From Cavia porcellus (lineage: Eukaryota > Chordata > Mammalia > Rodentia > Caviidae), in contig NW_026947496.1 of the NCBI RefSeq assembly GCF_034190915.1, forward strand, positions 30,500,001 through 30,564,000: a stretch of 64,000 bases of DNA. The letters are read 5' to 3'. Under the pieces are notes generated by a model, which searched no databases, was not told where the DNA came from, and worked only from the letters and a program-made list of their open reading frames with translations. How positions within the stretch are numbered: position 1 is the stretch's first letter; every line of letters starts with the position of its first letter. This document shows, in pieces, positions 11,330 to 20,854 of the stretch. Position numbers and translations under genes: made by a program.

Positions 11330-11446
11330 AGGGTGTTTGTTTGAGACAGTCTCAATATTTTGGCCAGGCTGGCCTTGAACTCAAGACCTTCCTGCTTCAG
11401 CTTTCCAAGTATTAGGTTTATAGCCATGCATCACCATGCTCTACTG
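11330..11446 (-). mobile_element. B1 SINE
   Basis: GTTTGAGACAGTCTC ... GGCCAGGCTGGCCTTGAAC ... TTATAGCCATGCATCACCATGC. Confidence 0.8.
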
Positions 11447-11456
11447 GTTCACTGTT

Positions 11457-11562
11457 TGTTTGTTTTTGAGACCAAGTTTCATGACCTCAAACTCATGGTG
11501 ATACTCCTGCCTCAGTCTCTCAAGTGCTGGGATTACAGTCTTTTATCACCCATCTGGCTTAG
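11457..11562 (-). mobile_element. B1 SINE
   Basis: TTTTTGAGACCAAG ... CTGCCTCAGTCTCTCAAGTGCTGGGATTACAG. Directly follows the preceding B1 in the same orientation. Confidence 0.75.
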
Positions 11563-11715
11563 GTTCACTTTATTTACTTATTTATTTATTTACTTACTTA
11601 TTTTGGTTCACTGTATTTTTAAACCAGATAAACAGATTCTGTTCTATTGCTCACTAAAGAGTTTCTTCTTTAAAATTAAAAAGCAAATGTTGATTTTTAT
11701 AAAATGTCTTTTCTA

Positions 11716-11854
11716 GCTGGGAGTGGTGGCACACTCCTGTAATCCTAGTACTCAGGAGGCTGAGGCAGAAGGATCGCTGCAAGTTCGAAACCAGGCTGGG
11801 CTACAAAGTGAGCTCAAGGCCAGTCTGAAAAAGACTCAAAAAGACCCAAAAAAA
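11716..11854 (+). mobile_element. B1 SINE with TSD
   Basis: GCTGGGAGTGGTGGCACAC ... GAGGCTGAGGCAGAAGGATCGC ... CTACAAAGTGAGCTCAAGGC. The TSD GTCTTTTCTA lies at 11706-11715 and 11855-11864. Confidence 0.9.
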
Positions 11855-11864
11855 GTCTTTTCTA

Positions 11865-12569
11865 TTTCTACTGAGATGATTTATGATTTTTTCCACCAAA
11901 TTACCTTGACTGATTTTCAAATGTGAAACTAAACTTGCACCTTGTTATGAATACATTGTCTTTTACACTAGACCTGGATTCCACTTGCTACTTTGTGCAG
12001 CATTTTTGAAACTTCAAATGACTGTCAGTCACTCTTCCTCATGGTTGGCCTGGAAAAATAGCTTCCCTCTGCCCTGGGATGGACAGGTTCAAAGCTCGCT
12101 GCTGCGCAAAGTTTCCATGTGTAGCTCTGCTGTGGTCTGGGACATGGGGCAGGCGCCTTCCTCCTCTGCTGTCCTGAATCTCAGCTGCGTCCCACTGGCC
12201 TTGGAGAATATCCAAGCCCTGCTGAGTCTCAGCTCTCCAGCGTCTCCTCTGTGTTGGATCTCGCTGTGCTGGAGCTCGCTGTGCTGGGTTCAGGGACCTG
12301 GGCATGGCTTTTCCTTTATGTCCTTGCATACACTCATTACCTTGGCCCTTATCCCCCATTTCTGTTTTGTCTCCTATTTTATCCAGTCCTTCTACTTGTC
12401 TTCAGTGAAAGATTTTGTCCAAATAATGCCCACCCAGCTTGTGCTCTATCCTGCTTCCCAGCCCAACCTCTCACATCAGCCTTCACCCCTCGAAGCCTTG
12501 TAATGCTGACCTACAAGTCCGCAGCTGACTCACATCTGCTGCCAGGCTGTGTCTCCAAATAAACACTAC
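11865..12569. other. Unique DNA with a 172-codon open frame
   Basis: The frame at 11985-12503 (+) is overlapped by a 106-codon - strand frame. It has no domain and no start context that sets it apart. Probably non-coding. Confidence 0.45.
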
Positions 12570-13075
12570 AGGGGGCCATCATTTAGGACTAGGCTCCGGG
12601 CCTGGGCCATCCCAGGCCAGCCTGAAATCAAAGCGGAGGCCCCCACGCCAAAGCTCCACATCACCAAAGAGAGCTAAGCTGTTATCTGACCTTCCCAGAA
12701 GCCAAGAGAAATGAGAGATAACGGCCAAATTTCCCAACAGGCCAGTTCTAGTTGGAAAGATAAGGAAGTTCCTTCTGCCTTAATCTTCACATTAAAAAGG
12801 TGACCCGAAGTAACCCCATGCTGACCAATCAGTTATTTTTCTACTGTTTTGTCTCTCTGTAACTGCCTTACAAGGAAAATTGCTTTTAAATGACCAATGC
12901 ACTTTTCATTCTTTTTTCTGCTTTCTTCAGCCCTTTTCTGGCTATAAAATCAAACTCCTCTGCTCAGCTCATCGGTTGCATTCTAGAATCATAAATAAAG
13001 CTAGTTAAGATCTTTATATTGTTGTACTTTGTCTTTTGGTGCCCTGCTTACCCAGCCTATCTTTGAAGGACGCTG
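12570..13075 (+). mobile_element. Probable solo LTR of an endogenous retrovirus
   Basis: A compact array of LTR-type signals in order: ACCAATCAG (12824-12832), a GGCTATAAAATC TATA box near 12940, and CATAAATAAAG (polyadenylation signal) near 12990 followed by a T-rich segment. The spacing fits a gammaretrovirus-type U3-R-U5. No gag, pol or env sequence lies beside it, so it is a solo LTR if correct. Ends and TSD were not resolved. Confidence 0.5.
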
Positions 13076-14264
13076 CCATTAAAGCATTTCATGCACAGCC
13101 CATAATCCTATCTACAAGCCTGTGAGGATTTCCAGTGGCCTGCAGGGTGGAGCCTGCTTTTCCAGGCCCTGAACTCCAGGACCCCAAGGAACTAGTTCCC
13201 CTCCACCCCAATGCTTCCACTAGGTTTCCACGTGCCGCTTGCTTCTAAAGTAGCCCTCCTCTGGCTACCTGGTCCAACAGGCAAGGAAATGACCACCATG
13301 ACTCAAGTCCATGGAGTAGCCTGCAGAACAGAATTTATCCTCACTTTACTGCTGAGGAAATCACACACCGGGGCTGGGAGACGCCCATACCTCTGAGTGC
13401 GTACAGGTACACACTGGCTGTGTGGGTTCTGGAACCCTTTCAGGATTGGCTTATGTAAAACAGCATCCAAACAGCAAGACAGTGGTGACACAGGTGACCC
13501 AACCAGGTGATTTCAGTCCAAGTCAACACGGTATCTTCTTTAGCTGGTTTTGGTTGGGGATTAGCTCAGTGGCATAGTGCCTGCCTGGCAAGCACAAGGT
13601 CCTGAGTTCTATTCCTCTACCGAAATAAAACAAATGATCTGGTTTAGCTACAGAGTGGCTGCTTCCTTTATGAAGCAGGGGTTAGGGGGATGCAGTAGAA
13701 GCAGAGGACAGCCTGATGGGGGAATCAGGAAGAAAGGGTGGGGGGACGATGGGTGGGGGAGCTGGCTCCTCTGTCCATGCATTGCACCATAGTTTCAAGG
13801 CCTGAGGACAAGTGGACTGGCCTCTGCAGTGGCCTGCTGTCCTCTAGGATCTAGAAGCATCAAGAGAAGTTGGGCCAGGAGGACTTCAGGGGCTCAGAGA
13901 AGACATTGTCAGGCTTCTCCTGCTCCCTGCAGGACTGCAATACTTGGGAGGTGTGTGGAAAGGAGAACTGGGAACAGATGTGACTGTCCTTGGCTCCTGC
14001 CAGGGGCTGAGAGAGGCCCTGTTCCTGAGCCTTGGGAAAAAAGGACCTGGAAACTGAAGGCCCAGTGTGTCCCAGGTAGGGGCCTGTTACTTACCTACCA
14101 AGGGCCAGAGCCTGTCCCACATCTGAGCACTGTGCTGTGAGTCAACACTGATACCAAGGAGCATCACATCCAGGCAGGAAGCAATGCTTGGCCAGACATG
14201 ACAGCCATCTGCTAGGAAGATGCCAAGCACAAGGTGCCCAGGTGTCAGAAGAGCTCTGCACCAG
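13076..14264. other. Mostly unique DNA with one ID SINE
   Basis: Apart from the SINE at 13554-13635, only a weak MIR-like scrap (about 13333-13380) is seen. Confidence 0.45.
13554..13635 (+). mobile_element. ID-type SINE
   Basis: GGGGATTAGCTCAGTGGCAT and GAGTTCTATTCC landmarks, short A-rich tail. Confidence 0.85.
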
Positions 14265-14480
14265 TTAAGTTTGTCAACTTGACTCAATTAAGAGATTCTT
14301 GAAGTGGTGACTAGATCAAGGGGTGCTGTCCTCCTCAGTGGATTATCCCACAGACATTTCTAGCTGAACAGCCAACTAGGAGGTGCAGCCCACATCAAGG
14401 GTCCAACCAGGTGTGCTTTCAGAGGGTGTCTCTTGCTGCTATAGCTTGTCAACCTCCTGCTGGGTCCCAGCTATTATGGA
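14265..14480. mobile_element. Unclassified interspersed repeat-like segment
   Basis: GTTTGTCAACTTGACTCAATTAAGAG followed by TGCAGCCCACATC and a Pyr-rich tail recalls a common mammalian interspersed repeat that opens with a GTCAACTTGAC block. I cannot name the family. Confidence 0.35.
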
Positions 14481-14529
14481 AATCTCTGGTAAGTCACTAG
14501 CTGAACAGTAGGATAACAGGGCCGAGTTC

Positions 14530-15445
14530 AGTGGCAGCATACTAGTATGTGGCTTTCATCAAAAAGTGCTGATAAGGACACTGAGAAAAAGGAAGCTTTG
14601 TACACTTTGGTGAGAACATGAATGAGCACAACCCATTAGAGAAAACAGGCTCCTCAAAACACAAGGTCTATCATATGATCCAGTAATTCCATATCTAAGT
14701 ACAGCATATAGAGAGACATCTGTACCCCACATTCACCATAGTACAGTCCACATAGTCACATGATGTCATTCACATGGGCGTCTACTAGCAGGTGAATGAC
14801 CCAAGATGTGGCACACACACAATGGAATACTATTCAGCCATAAAAAGAAGGAAATTCTGCCACATGTCATAATGTGGGTAACCCTAAAAGACATTATGTT
14901 AAGTAAAAAGCCAAGTGCAAATCAACAAACACTGAGTGGTCTCATTTATATATGGAATCTTAAAAAGCCTGGAGAAGAAAATGGTAGCTAAGAGACTGAA
15001 TTTTGGGCTGGGATGATAATAGCCAAAGAGCCTAAAGTTTCAGTTAGACTAAAGGAATAGGTTTTGAGATTTATGGCACAGCATGGAACTATAGTTTAAT
15101 AATATATAACTCAAAATTACAGAGAGAGTAAATTTTGCTCACTCCTGCAACTCAAGCACTCAGGAGGCTGAGGCAGGAGAATTGTTGCAAATTCAAGACC
15201 AGCTTGGGTTACAAAGAGAGCTCAAGGCCAGCCTGAACTGTATAGCGAGACCCTGTCTCAAAAAGACAAAAAAAAAAAAAAAAAAGAAAGAGTAAATTTC
15301 ATATGTTCTCATCACAACAAAGTGATAAGTATGAAAAGTGATGGATATGTCAATGAACTTGATTTAATCAATCCTCAATGTATAAACTATCAATTATCAC
15401 ATTATGCCTTATAAATCCATATAAATATTTTTCAACTAAAAATGA
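14530..15445 (+). mobile_element. Ancient L1M 3' end, split by a B1
   Basis: ORF2 remnants (GATCCAGTAATTCCATATCTAAG, AATGGAATACTATTCAGCCATAAA) lead into a 3' UTR (TTCTCATCACAACAAAGTGATAAG ... CCTTATAAATCCATATAAATATT). A B1 with an 11-bp TSD splits it at 15136-15288. Confidence 0.8.
15136..15288 (+). mobile_element. B1 SINE with TSD, 5'-truncated
   Basis: Lacks the first bases, starting at GCTCACTCCTGCAACTC, then GAGGCTGAGGCAGGAG ... GCGAGACCCTGTCTC plus an A-tail. The TSD AGAGTAAATTT is at 15125-15135 and 15289-15299. Confidence 0.9.
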
Positions 15446-15490
15446 AATTAAGAAAATATTTCATTTATAGTAGTCTCAAAAAGAATCAAT

Positions 15491-15650
15491 TTTTTATTGT
15501 CATTGTAGGTTTTTGAGACAGGCTCTTGCTATGTAGTGCATGCTGGCTTTGAACTCACATATATAGTCCAGGCTAGCCTAAAGTTATGGTGACCCTCCAG
15601 CCTCAGCCTCCTGAGTGCTGGGATTACAGCTGTGCACCACCACACCCTGC
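15491..15650 (-). mobile_element. B1 SINE
   Basis: TTTTTGAGACAGGCTCTTGC ... GTCCAGGCTAGCC ... GTGCTGGGATTACAGCTGTG. Confidence 0.85.
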
Positions 15651-15739
15651 AAGAACAAAAGAAATACAAGACATGTGCTGAAAACTACAAAACATTGTTA
15701 AAATAAGCTAGAGATTTAAATACATAGAAAGACTACCCA

Positions 15740-16054
15740 GCCAGGCATGGTGATGCACACCTGTAATCCCAGCACTCGGGAGGCAGAGGCAAGAGGATTG
15801 TTGTGAGTTCGAATCCAGCCTGAACTATAAAGTGAGCTCAGGGCTGGGGGTTTAGCTCAGCGTCATAAGCACCTGCCTTGCAAGCAGGCGGTCGTGAGTT
15901 CGATCCCTGGTACCGATAAAAATGAAAAAGACAAAAAAAAAAAAAAAAAAAAAAAAAACTATAAAGTGAGCTCATTCCTAGCCTGAACTGCATAGCAAGA
16001 CCCTGTCTCAAAAAGACAAAAAAAAAAAAAAAAAAAAAAAAGAAAGAAAGAAAA
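15740..16054 (+). mobile_element. B1 SINE interrupted by an ID SINE
   Basis: B1 start CCAGGCATGGTGATGC ... CTATAAAGTGAGCTCA, then the ID insertion at 15842-15957, then the remainder TTCCTAGCCTGAACTGCATAGC ... CCCTGTCTC and an A-tail. ACTACCCA at 15732-15739 and 16055-16062 is the TSD of the B1. Confidence 0.92.
15842..15957 (+). mobile_element. Young ID-type SINE nested in a B1
   Basis: Well-preserved body (GGTTTAGCTCAGCGTCATAAG, GTGAGTTCGATCCCTGG) with the tail GATAAAAATGAAAAAGAC plus a long A-run. A perfect 17-bp TSD, ACTATAAAGTGAGCTCA, lies at 15824-15840 and 15958-15974, inside the host B1. Confidence 0.95.
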
Positions 16055-16915
16055 ACTACCCAAAGCCATGGATTATGGATTTATTAATATTAAGATGAAA
16101 ATGCCATTGATTTAATATAATCTCTGCCAAAATCTCAACTGATTTTTTTGCAAAAATTGACAAACTGGTCTTAAAATTCATATGAAAGGCAAAGGGCCTA
16201 GGACAGCCAAAACAACACGGAAAGAACAAAATTGAAGATCTCATACTTTCCAATTTCAAACTTAGTCTATAGCTATAGCAATCAAGAAAGCACGGTCTTG
16301 GTAGAAGCAAAATATAATGAAATGAAATTGAGTGTCCAGAAGTAAGCTCTATCACTTATGGTCAGTTGACTTTCCACAAGGGTACCAAGATAATTGAGTG
16401 GGGAAAAGATTCAATTTTCAATGACTAGTGAAAGACAAGTGGATATCCACAAATAAAATAGTAGATTTGCACACTGTCATCACATATAAAATTATCTCAA
16501 AATGGTCCCAGATATAAATGGAAGAGCTAAAGTAATAAAACTCAGTGGACAAAAGGGATGAGTGAGTCTTGGTGACTCTGAATTAGGTAGAGTTTTCTCA
16601 CTTGTAATATCAGAAGCACACCAAAAAAATTGGATAAATTAGGCTTTGTCAGAATTTAAAATTTTGTTTTGCAAACAACACTTTCAAAAAGGGTAAAGGC
16701 AACCCATACAATGGGGGAAATATTAGAAATTTCTGATGTTGACAAAGGACTTATACCCAGACTGTATAAAGAACACTTACAATTCAATAATAAAAAGATA
16801 AGTAGCCCAATTAAAAATGGGTAAAACATTTGAGTAGACAAGCCTCCAAAGAAGATAAATGAATGGTCAAAAAAACACTGGAAAAGATATTCAACATCTA
16901 GCCCTAATTTTTTGA
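16055..16915 (+). mobile_element. Ancient L1M ORF2 fragment
   Basis: Sense ORF2 sequence including AGCAATCAAGAAAGCACGGTCTTGG, TTGACTTTCCACAAGGGTACC and GGACTTATACCCAGACTGTATAAAG, all familiar L1 segments. Reading frames are broken repeatedly. Confidence 0.75.
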
Positions 16916-17060
16916 GGAATCTTCACACTGATTTCCACAGTCCATGAATAGAAAGATCACATCTGTGACCCTATTAACTCAGGAGGCTGAAGTATTAGAT
17001 CTCAGGTTCAGGGCCAGCCTGAGAATTCAGAGAGACCTCATTTCAAAATTAAAGAAAAAC

Positions 17061-17120
17061 TGCTGGGAGTATAGCTCAGTGTTGGGCATTTACCTAATAC
17101 CTAATAAGCACAAGTCTGGG
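17061..17120 (+). mobile_element. Degenerate ID-type SINE
   Basis: CTGGGAGTATAGCTCAGTG and AGCACAAGTCTGGGTTTTATGC are recognisable; it leads into a (CA)n tract. Confidence 0.55.
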
Positions 17121-17135
17121 TTTTATGCATGTGCA

Positions 17136-17139
17136 TGCG

Positions 17140-17188
<49 letters not shown>
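17136..17188. repeat. (CG)n(CA)n microsatellite
   Basis: A short GCGCGCGC stretch runs into about 22 CA units. Alternating purine-pyrimidine DNA of this kind can adopt Z-DNA. Confidence 0.95.
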
Positions 17189-17190
<2 letters not shown>

Positions 17191-17264
17191 CTGTGGCCAA
17201 ATACTAAAGGCTCTACCTGACTCTTGGAGGTTTCAAAGGTGTTGGTTTCTTTGGCTAACTCTTG

Positions 17265-17396
17265 TGATTCTGGGGAACTTCTGAAAACATCATTCCATGG
17301 TGATATATATACACCCATGTTTATAGCAGCACAGTCTGTAATATCTAAATGCTGGAAACAGCCAAATGCCCATCAATCACAAAATGGATTTTTAAA
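17265..17396 (+). mobile_element. Older 5'-truncated L1, first part (interrupted)
   Basis: Matches the end of L1 ORF2: the stretch reading ...CCCATGTTTATAGCAGCACAG... corresponds to the MFIAAQ segment near residue 1203 of the intact ORF2p. It runs into the HAL1-like insertion and resumes at 20259. The 5' boundary is approximate. Confidence 0.8.
17378..17396. repeat. Target-site duplication of the HAL1-like element (3' side of the element)
   Basis: CACAAAATGGATTTTTAAA, repeated exactly at 20259-20277. The - strand reading of the target (TTTAAAAATCC) contains the L1 endonuclease preference TT/AAAA, supporting insertion by L1 machinery. Confidence 0.9.
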
Positions 17397-18793
17397 AAAT
17401 TTTTATTTAAGGAGAAAAGGGAAAAAAACAGGAAAAAGGGTACAAGTTATACAGAATTTCAGAAAAAATAAACAGTAGGAAATCACTAGTTAATAGGTTA
17501 CATATTGTCATCTTAGAAATAATTGTTCAAGTTACAAAATTAAAGCTTATAAAGTGGACATTCAAACAGTGAGACTGCAAACAGTTCTGTTCAATGATCC
17601 AACAAAACTCAGTAATATGGTTATCTATCTTATACACTTAAATATACATGCAGTTATATCCTTTAGAGCACTTTCTTTTCCTCTCTTTTGTGCAATGACA
17701 ATTACACATTTTGGGTTTTATTACTCCCACAGTTCTTATTACTTTTTTTGAAGAGAATAAAACCAAATGTGACATAACAAAACAGAGTCAGTCAAATCAA
17801 AAGGATGGACATAATACATACTGTAAAAACAAAGCACAAGATGATCAACAATGGTTACCATAATGCCTCTTGCTTTCTTAAAAAGAATTGCCTATATCAT
17901 CAGTTATAATAAAATTGAACAAAACAGTAAAGAACAAAAACAATAAAACCAAAACATTGGAGACATTACAGGACTTCAAAAGAAGATAATAGTCAAACCA
18001 GAAGGGCATCATAATGAATCTTATTGTCTTCACAGTTGTTGCCTATACTCTCGAACTTGGTAGTATCAAGCAAAACAGAACAGAGGAAAATCAGTCAAAA
18101 CAAGATGGTGAGAGCAATACAGTGTTTCGAATCAAGTTAAGAGGAAATCAAAGTGGGTTACTATAATATATCCTGCTATTTTTTATTTATTTTCCCTTAG
18201 TTAAAAAGATAAAAATAAAAAAGTAAATGATAAAAAAGGAGATTGAGATAAAAGAGGACATAACAGCAAAACAGCACAGGTCAAAACATAACCATTTAAG
18301 CAAAATAGTGTTTCACTACAAGATATCCCAACATAAAAGTAGTTACGATAGTGTCTCTTTCCTTGAAATCTTTGAGTATAACTTCATATACTGTAGCATC
18401 AAACATATCAAGACAATGTAAAACCATTCAAGAGAATGACAGTATTACAGGGTATTTAGAACCAACTAACAGAAAATGAACAATGCTTTCTGTATAATCT
18501 CCTTGTCTATAAAAGTTTTTGTTTATATTATCACATATAATAAGATACAACATGTTAAGACCGATGGAGACAGAAGAACAAAAGCTTGATGGGACTTCAA
18601 AACAAGATGATATTAAATCAGCACTAGCTATTATGATGTCTTGTTTTCTCCAAAATAGCTGCTCCTACCATCCAACCTTCTCTGACTCATTTCTGTTGAG
18701 CTCTTTTTCTGTCATTAGTTGTCAGTTTCTCTTCTTCATTTTGCTTTCTGCTCCATTCATTATGGCCTCTCTGCCACTGTTTCTGGAATCTTG

Positions 18794-19821
18794 TTATTTT
18801 TCTTTTTTTAGAATGTCCTGCAGTATTTTCTGTAGAGTTGAATTGGTGATTGCAAATTCCCCTAGTTCCTCTTTATCCTGGAAGCACCTTGTTTTTCCAT
18901 CAATTTCTAGAGACAGTTGTGCAGGATATATCAATCTTGGCTGGAGGTTATTATCCTTCAAAGCTTGAATTATTTCCCCCCACACTCTTCGTGATTTGAT
19001 GGTTTGTACCAAGAGGTCTGCTGTAATTCTGATGGGTGTTCCCTTGTAAGTGATGTTTCTTATCTCTGATGGCTTTTAATATTCTGTTCTTATATTGGAT
19101 TTCTGGAATTTTTATTATTATATGCCTAGGTGTTGTTCTATTTGGGGTGTAGATGGCTGGAGTCCTGTATGCCTCATACATCTGAGAATCTTTACCTTTT
19201 GCTAAATTAGGGAAATTCTCCTGAATTATTTCTGTGAATAGCCTTTGTAGTTCATTTGTTTGTGTCCCTACTTCTTTTACATTCTTAATTCTTAAGTTAT
19301 AGATCCTCTTATCATCTTCAAGCCTTTGTATTGTTTTCTTGTTATTTTTAAGAAGTTTTTCATTTCATGCTCCCACATTACAAATCTGTCCTCCAGTTCA
19401 GATAATCTATCCTTAGTTTCTTCCAAGCTGTTATGCCAGCTTTTGATAGAATTTTTAGTTTCCTGGTAATCTCTTTGAACCTGCTTCACGTATTCTATGT
19501 TTTCTCTATTTTCTCCATCAAACAATTCTCCCCTTTTTTTCTGTTCTTCCATTCCACCATCTGTTTTTTCTTGGCAGTGCTTAACATTTCTCTAACTATT
19601 CTACTTATATCTTGCTTTAGGTCATTAAATACTTCACTTTTGAACTTGTCTATGAGGCTCCGGAGATATCGCTTTATGTCTATTGATGCCATGTCTGATA
19701 TTGCATGTTTTCTGTCCTCATTCTCCTTTGCATTTACCTTTCCTGGATCAGTGTTCTCAGGATTGGGGACCGAGGAGCCTTTCTTGTTGCTCCCTCTTCC
19801 CATACTTTTTGTTCCTTCCAT
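18794..19821 (-). pseudogene. Decayed ORF1 (ORF1p-like) of the HAL1-like element
   Basis: Four overlapping open fragments in three frames together cover an ORF1p of about 340 codons. The N-terminal part (19821-19495) starts at an ATG and contains the start of the coiled coil. The piece at 19552-19292 continues the coiled coil, with the SLEETKDRLSELEDRF motif like that in intact ORF1p. The pieces at 19181-18951 and 19012-18794 carry the RRM end ([20 protein letters not shown]) and the C-terminal domain ([28 protein letters not shown]). At least three frameshifts separate them. Colinear similarity to the intact ORF1p at 30553 is clear, but the N-terminus differs. Confidence 0.9.
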
Positions 19822-20258
19822 ACAGGCATATATAGGAGGCCCAGTTTCTTTCTTTGTCGGTTACAGTTTGTTTGAATTGCGCCGGCTGGGTGTTCCTGCC
19901 CACTGCAGTGTACTAGGGAGACACGGACCTGGGCAACCTCTGCTGGGCCCGCCCCTTCAGGTCAATCTAGTGAAGGCTTCACTACTAGGGTGCACTGCCC
20001 AGCGCTTGGACCTGGTTTGGGCTAGCCTACTGGGTCTTAGTCCACGACGTCACCCAGGCCAAGTGCTCCCCACCAATCCCGCTTGAGAGGGAATATGTGA
20101 CTAAAGTCACTGCAACGTCCTGTTCTGGCTAGTCAGCCTGTTCCCAGAATGTCCTCTGTTGGAGCCTCCTAGTCTATGGAAGGGTCCCTATTCCTCTCAC
20201 CGCAGGTTGATTCAGGGCTTCCCGCCAGTACCGCTCTCAACTCTGTTTGCCAATTCCC
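19822..20258 (-). promoter_or_regulatory. Probable internal promoter (5' UTR) of the HAL1-like element
   Basis: About 437 bp between the TSD and the ORF1 ATG, unrelated by eye to the monomers of the intact L1. It retains about ten CpGs in an otherwise CpG-poor neighbourhood. On the element's sense strand it contains TGACGTCG (7 of 8 bases of a CRE; 20046-20053) and an AAGGGGCGGGCC GC box (19946-19957). Promoter activity is inferred from position and composition only. Confidence 0.55.
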
Positions 20259-20277
20259 CACAAAATGGATTTTTAAA
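20259..20277. repeat. Target-site duplication of the HAL1-like element (5' side of the element)
   Basis: Exact copy of the 19-mer at 17378-17396. Downstream, the interrupted older L1 continues (GTGGTATTTTTAGACAATGG), so joining the two flanks across one TSD restores a continuous L1 ORF2 3' end. Confidence 0.9.
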
Positions 20278-20551
20278 TGTGGTATTTTTAGACAATGGAG
20301 TACTACTCAGTTATAGGGAAGGACAAACTTGAGGCTTTTATAAGCAAATGGATGCAACTTAAGACCACACTCAAAAGTATAATAAATCAGATTCACATGT
20401 GTAAATATCATATTGTGTCCCTAGTGCAAAAAACTGAAAGAGTAAATAAGATACGAAATGTATAATAGATATTGCAAAAGCGAAGGGGGAAGAAACGGCT
20501 CAAAAAGAAAAAAAAACTAGGATGAGAGGAGAAAAAAAGAAGGGAAAAGAT

Positions 20552-20552
<1 letters not shown>

Positions 20553-20580
<28 letters not shown>
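20553..20580. repeat. (GT)n microsatellite in an L1 3' UTR
   Basis: About 13 GT units. Confidence 0.9.
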
Positions 20581-20583
<3 letters not shown>

Positions 20584-20854
20584 ATAGATAATTATACTAC
20601 TAATTTCTACTAGTTCATCAAAAGAATGGTTTGTACTTTCATTGTTTGATCAATTTTTTATACCTGAATCTTGTAACCTGAGCAAGTACTTTGAAGATAA
20701 TAATATGCAATATATTAACCATTGTTAATCTATTATTTTGTTTTGAAGTTCTGTAACATCATTTTTATTCTTTTTCCTTTTTAAAATAAAAAATCCATAA
20801 TACTTTATAAAAAAGATATTTAAAACCATTAATTATAAAAGGAGCACAACTTCG

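Larger units (their letters stand above)
17397..20258 (-). mobile_element. HAL1-like (half-L1) element: 5' UTR, ORF1 and 3' UTR, no ORF2
   Basis: Read on the - strand, this 2.86-kb unit holds a CpG-rich 5' UTR (20258-19822), an ORF1-like region (19821-18794) and a 3' UTR of about 1.4 kb (18793-17397). The 3' UTR aligns along its length with that of the intact L1 at 35.5-36.5 kb. No ORF2 endonuclease or reverse transcriptase sequence lies between ORF1 and the 3' UTR. A perfect 19-bp TSD (CACAAAATGGATTTTTAAA) flanks both ends, so the unit has natural retrotransposition ends rather than being a random fragment. HAL1 elements, L1 derivatives with ORF1 only, are known in mammals and depend on L1 ORF2p in trans. 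A deletion of ORF2 after insertion would give the same layout, but no ORF2 remnant is visible at the junction and a second copy of the subfamily exists at 46064-46424. Confidence 0.82.
20259..20820 (+). mobile_element. Older 5'-truncated L1, second part with its 3' UTR
   Basis: Continues ORF2 (GGAGTACTACTCAG, equivalent to MEYYSA) to the end of the ORF. A short 3' UTR follows, containing a (GT)n tract (20553-20580) and a 3' end similar to the intact L1 (GAGCAAGTACTTTGAAGATAATAATATG), finishing in an A-rich tail near 20813. ORF2 is degraded. It must predate the HAL1-like element inserted into it. Confidence 0.8.

Noticed and set aside
11985..12503. 172-codon open frame on the + strand
   Set aside because: Hydrophobic, Ser/Leu-rich composition without a domain. 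It is overlapped by a long - strand frame and has no promoter, splice or homology support.
12555..12575. CTCF-like AGGGGGCCA sequence
   Set aside because: At least four mismatches to the core consensus, including the CCA and GCG positions.
15842..15957. tRNA-Ala-like gene
   Set aside because: A and B boxes are present, but the acceptor stem and 3' end are replaced by an A-rich tail, and there is a TSD. It is an ID-type SINE, as are the other tRNA-like segments.
17130..17190. CRISPR-like or satellite array
   Set aside because: Plain dinucleotide microsatellite in vertebrate DNA; no spacer-repeat structure exists anywhere in the window.
19433..20086. 217-codon open frame on the + strand
   Set aside because: Antisense of the decayed ORF1 and 5' UTR of the HAL1-like element; an antisense artefact.
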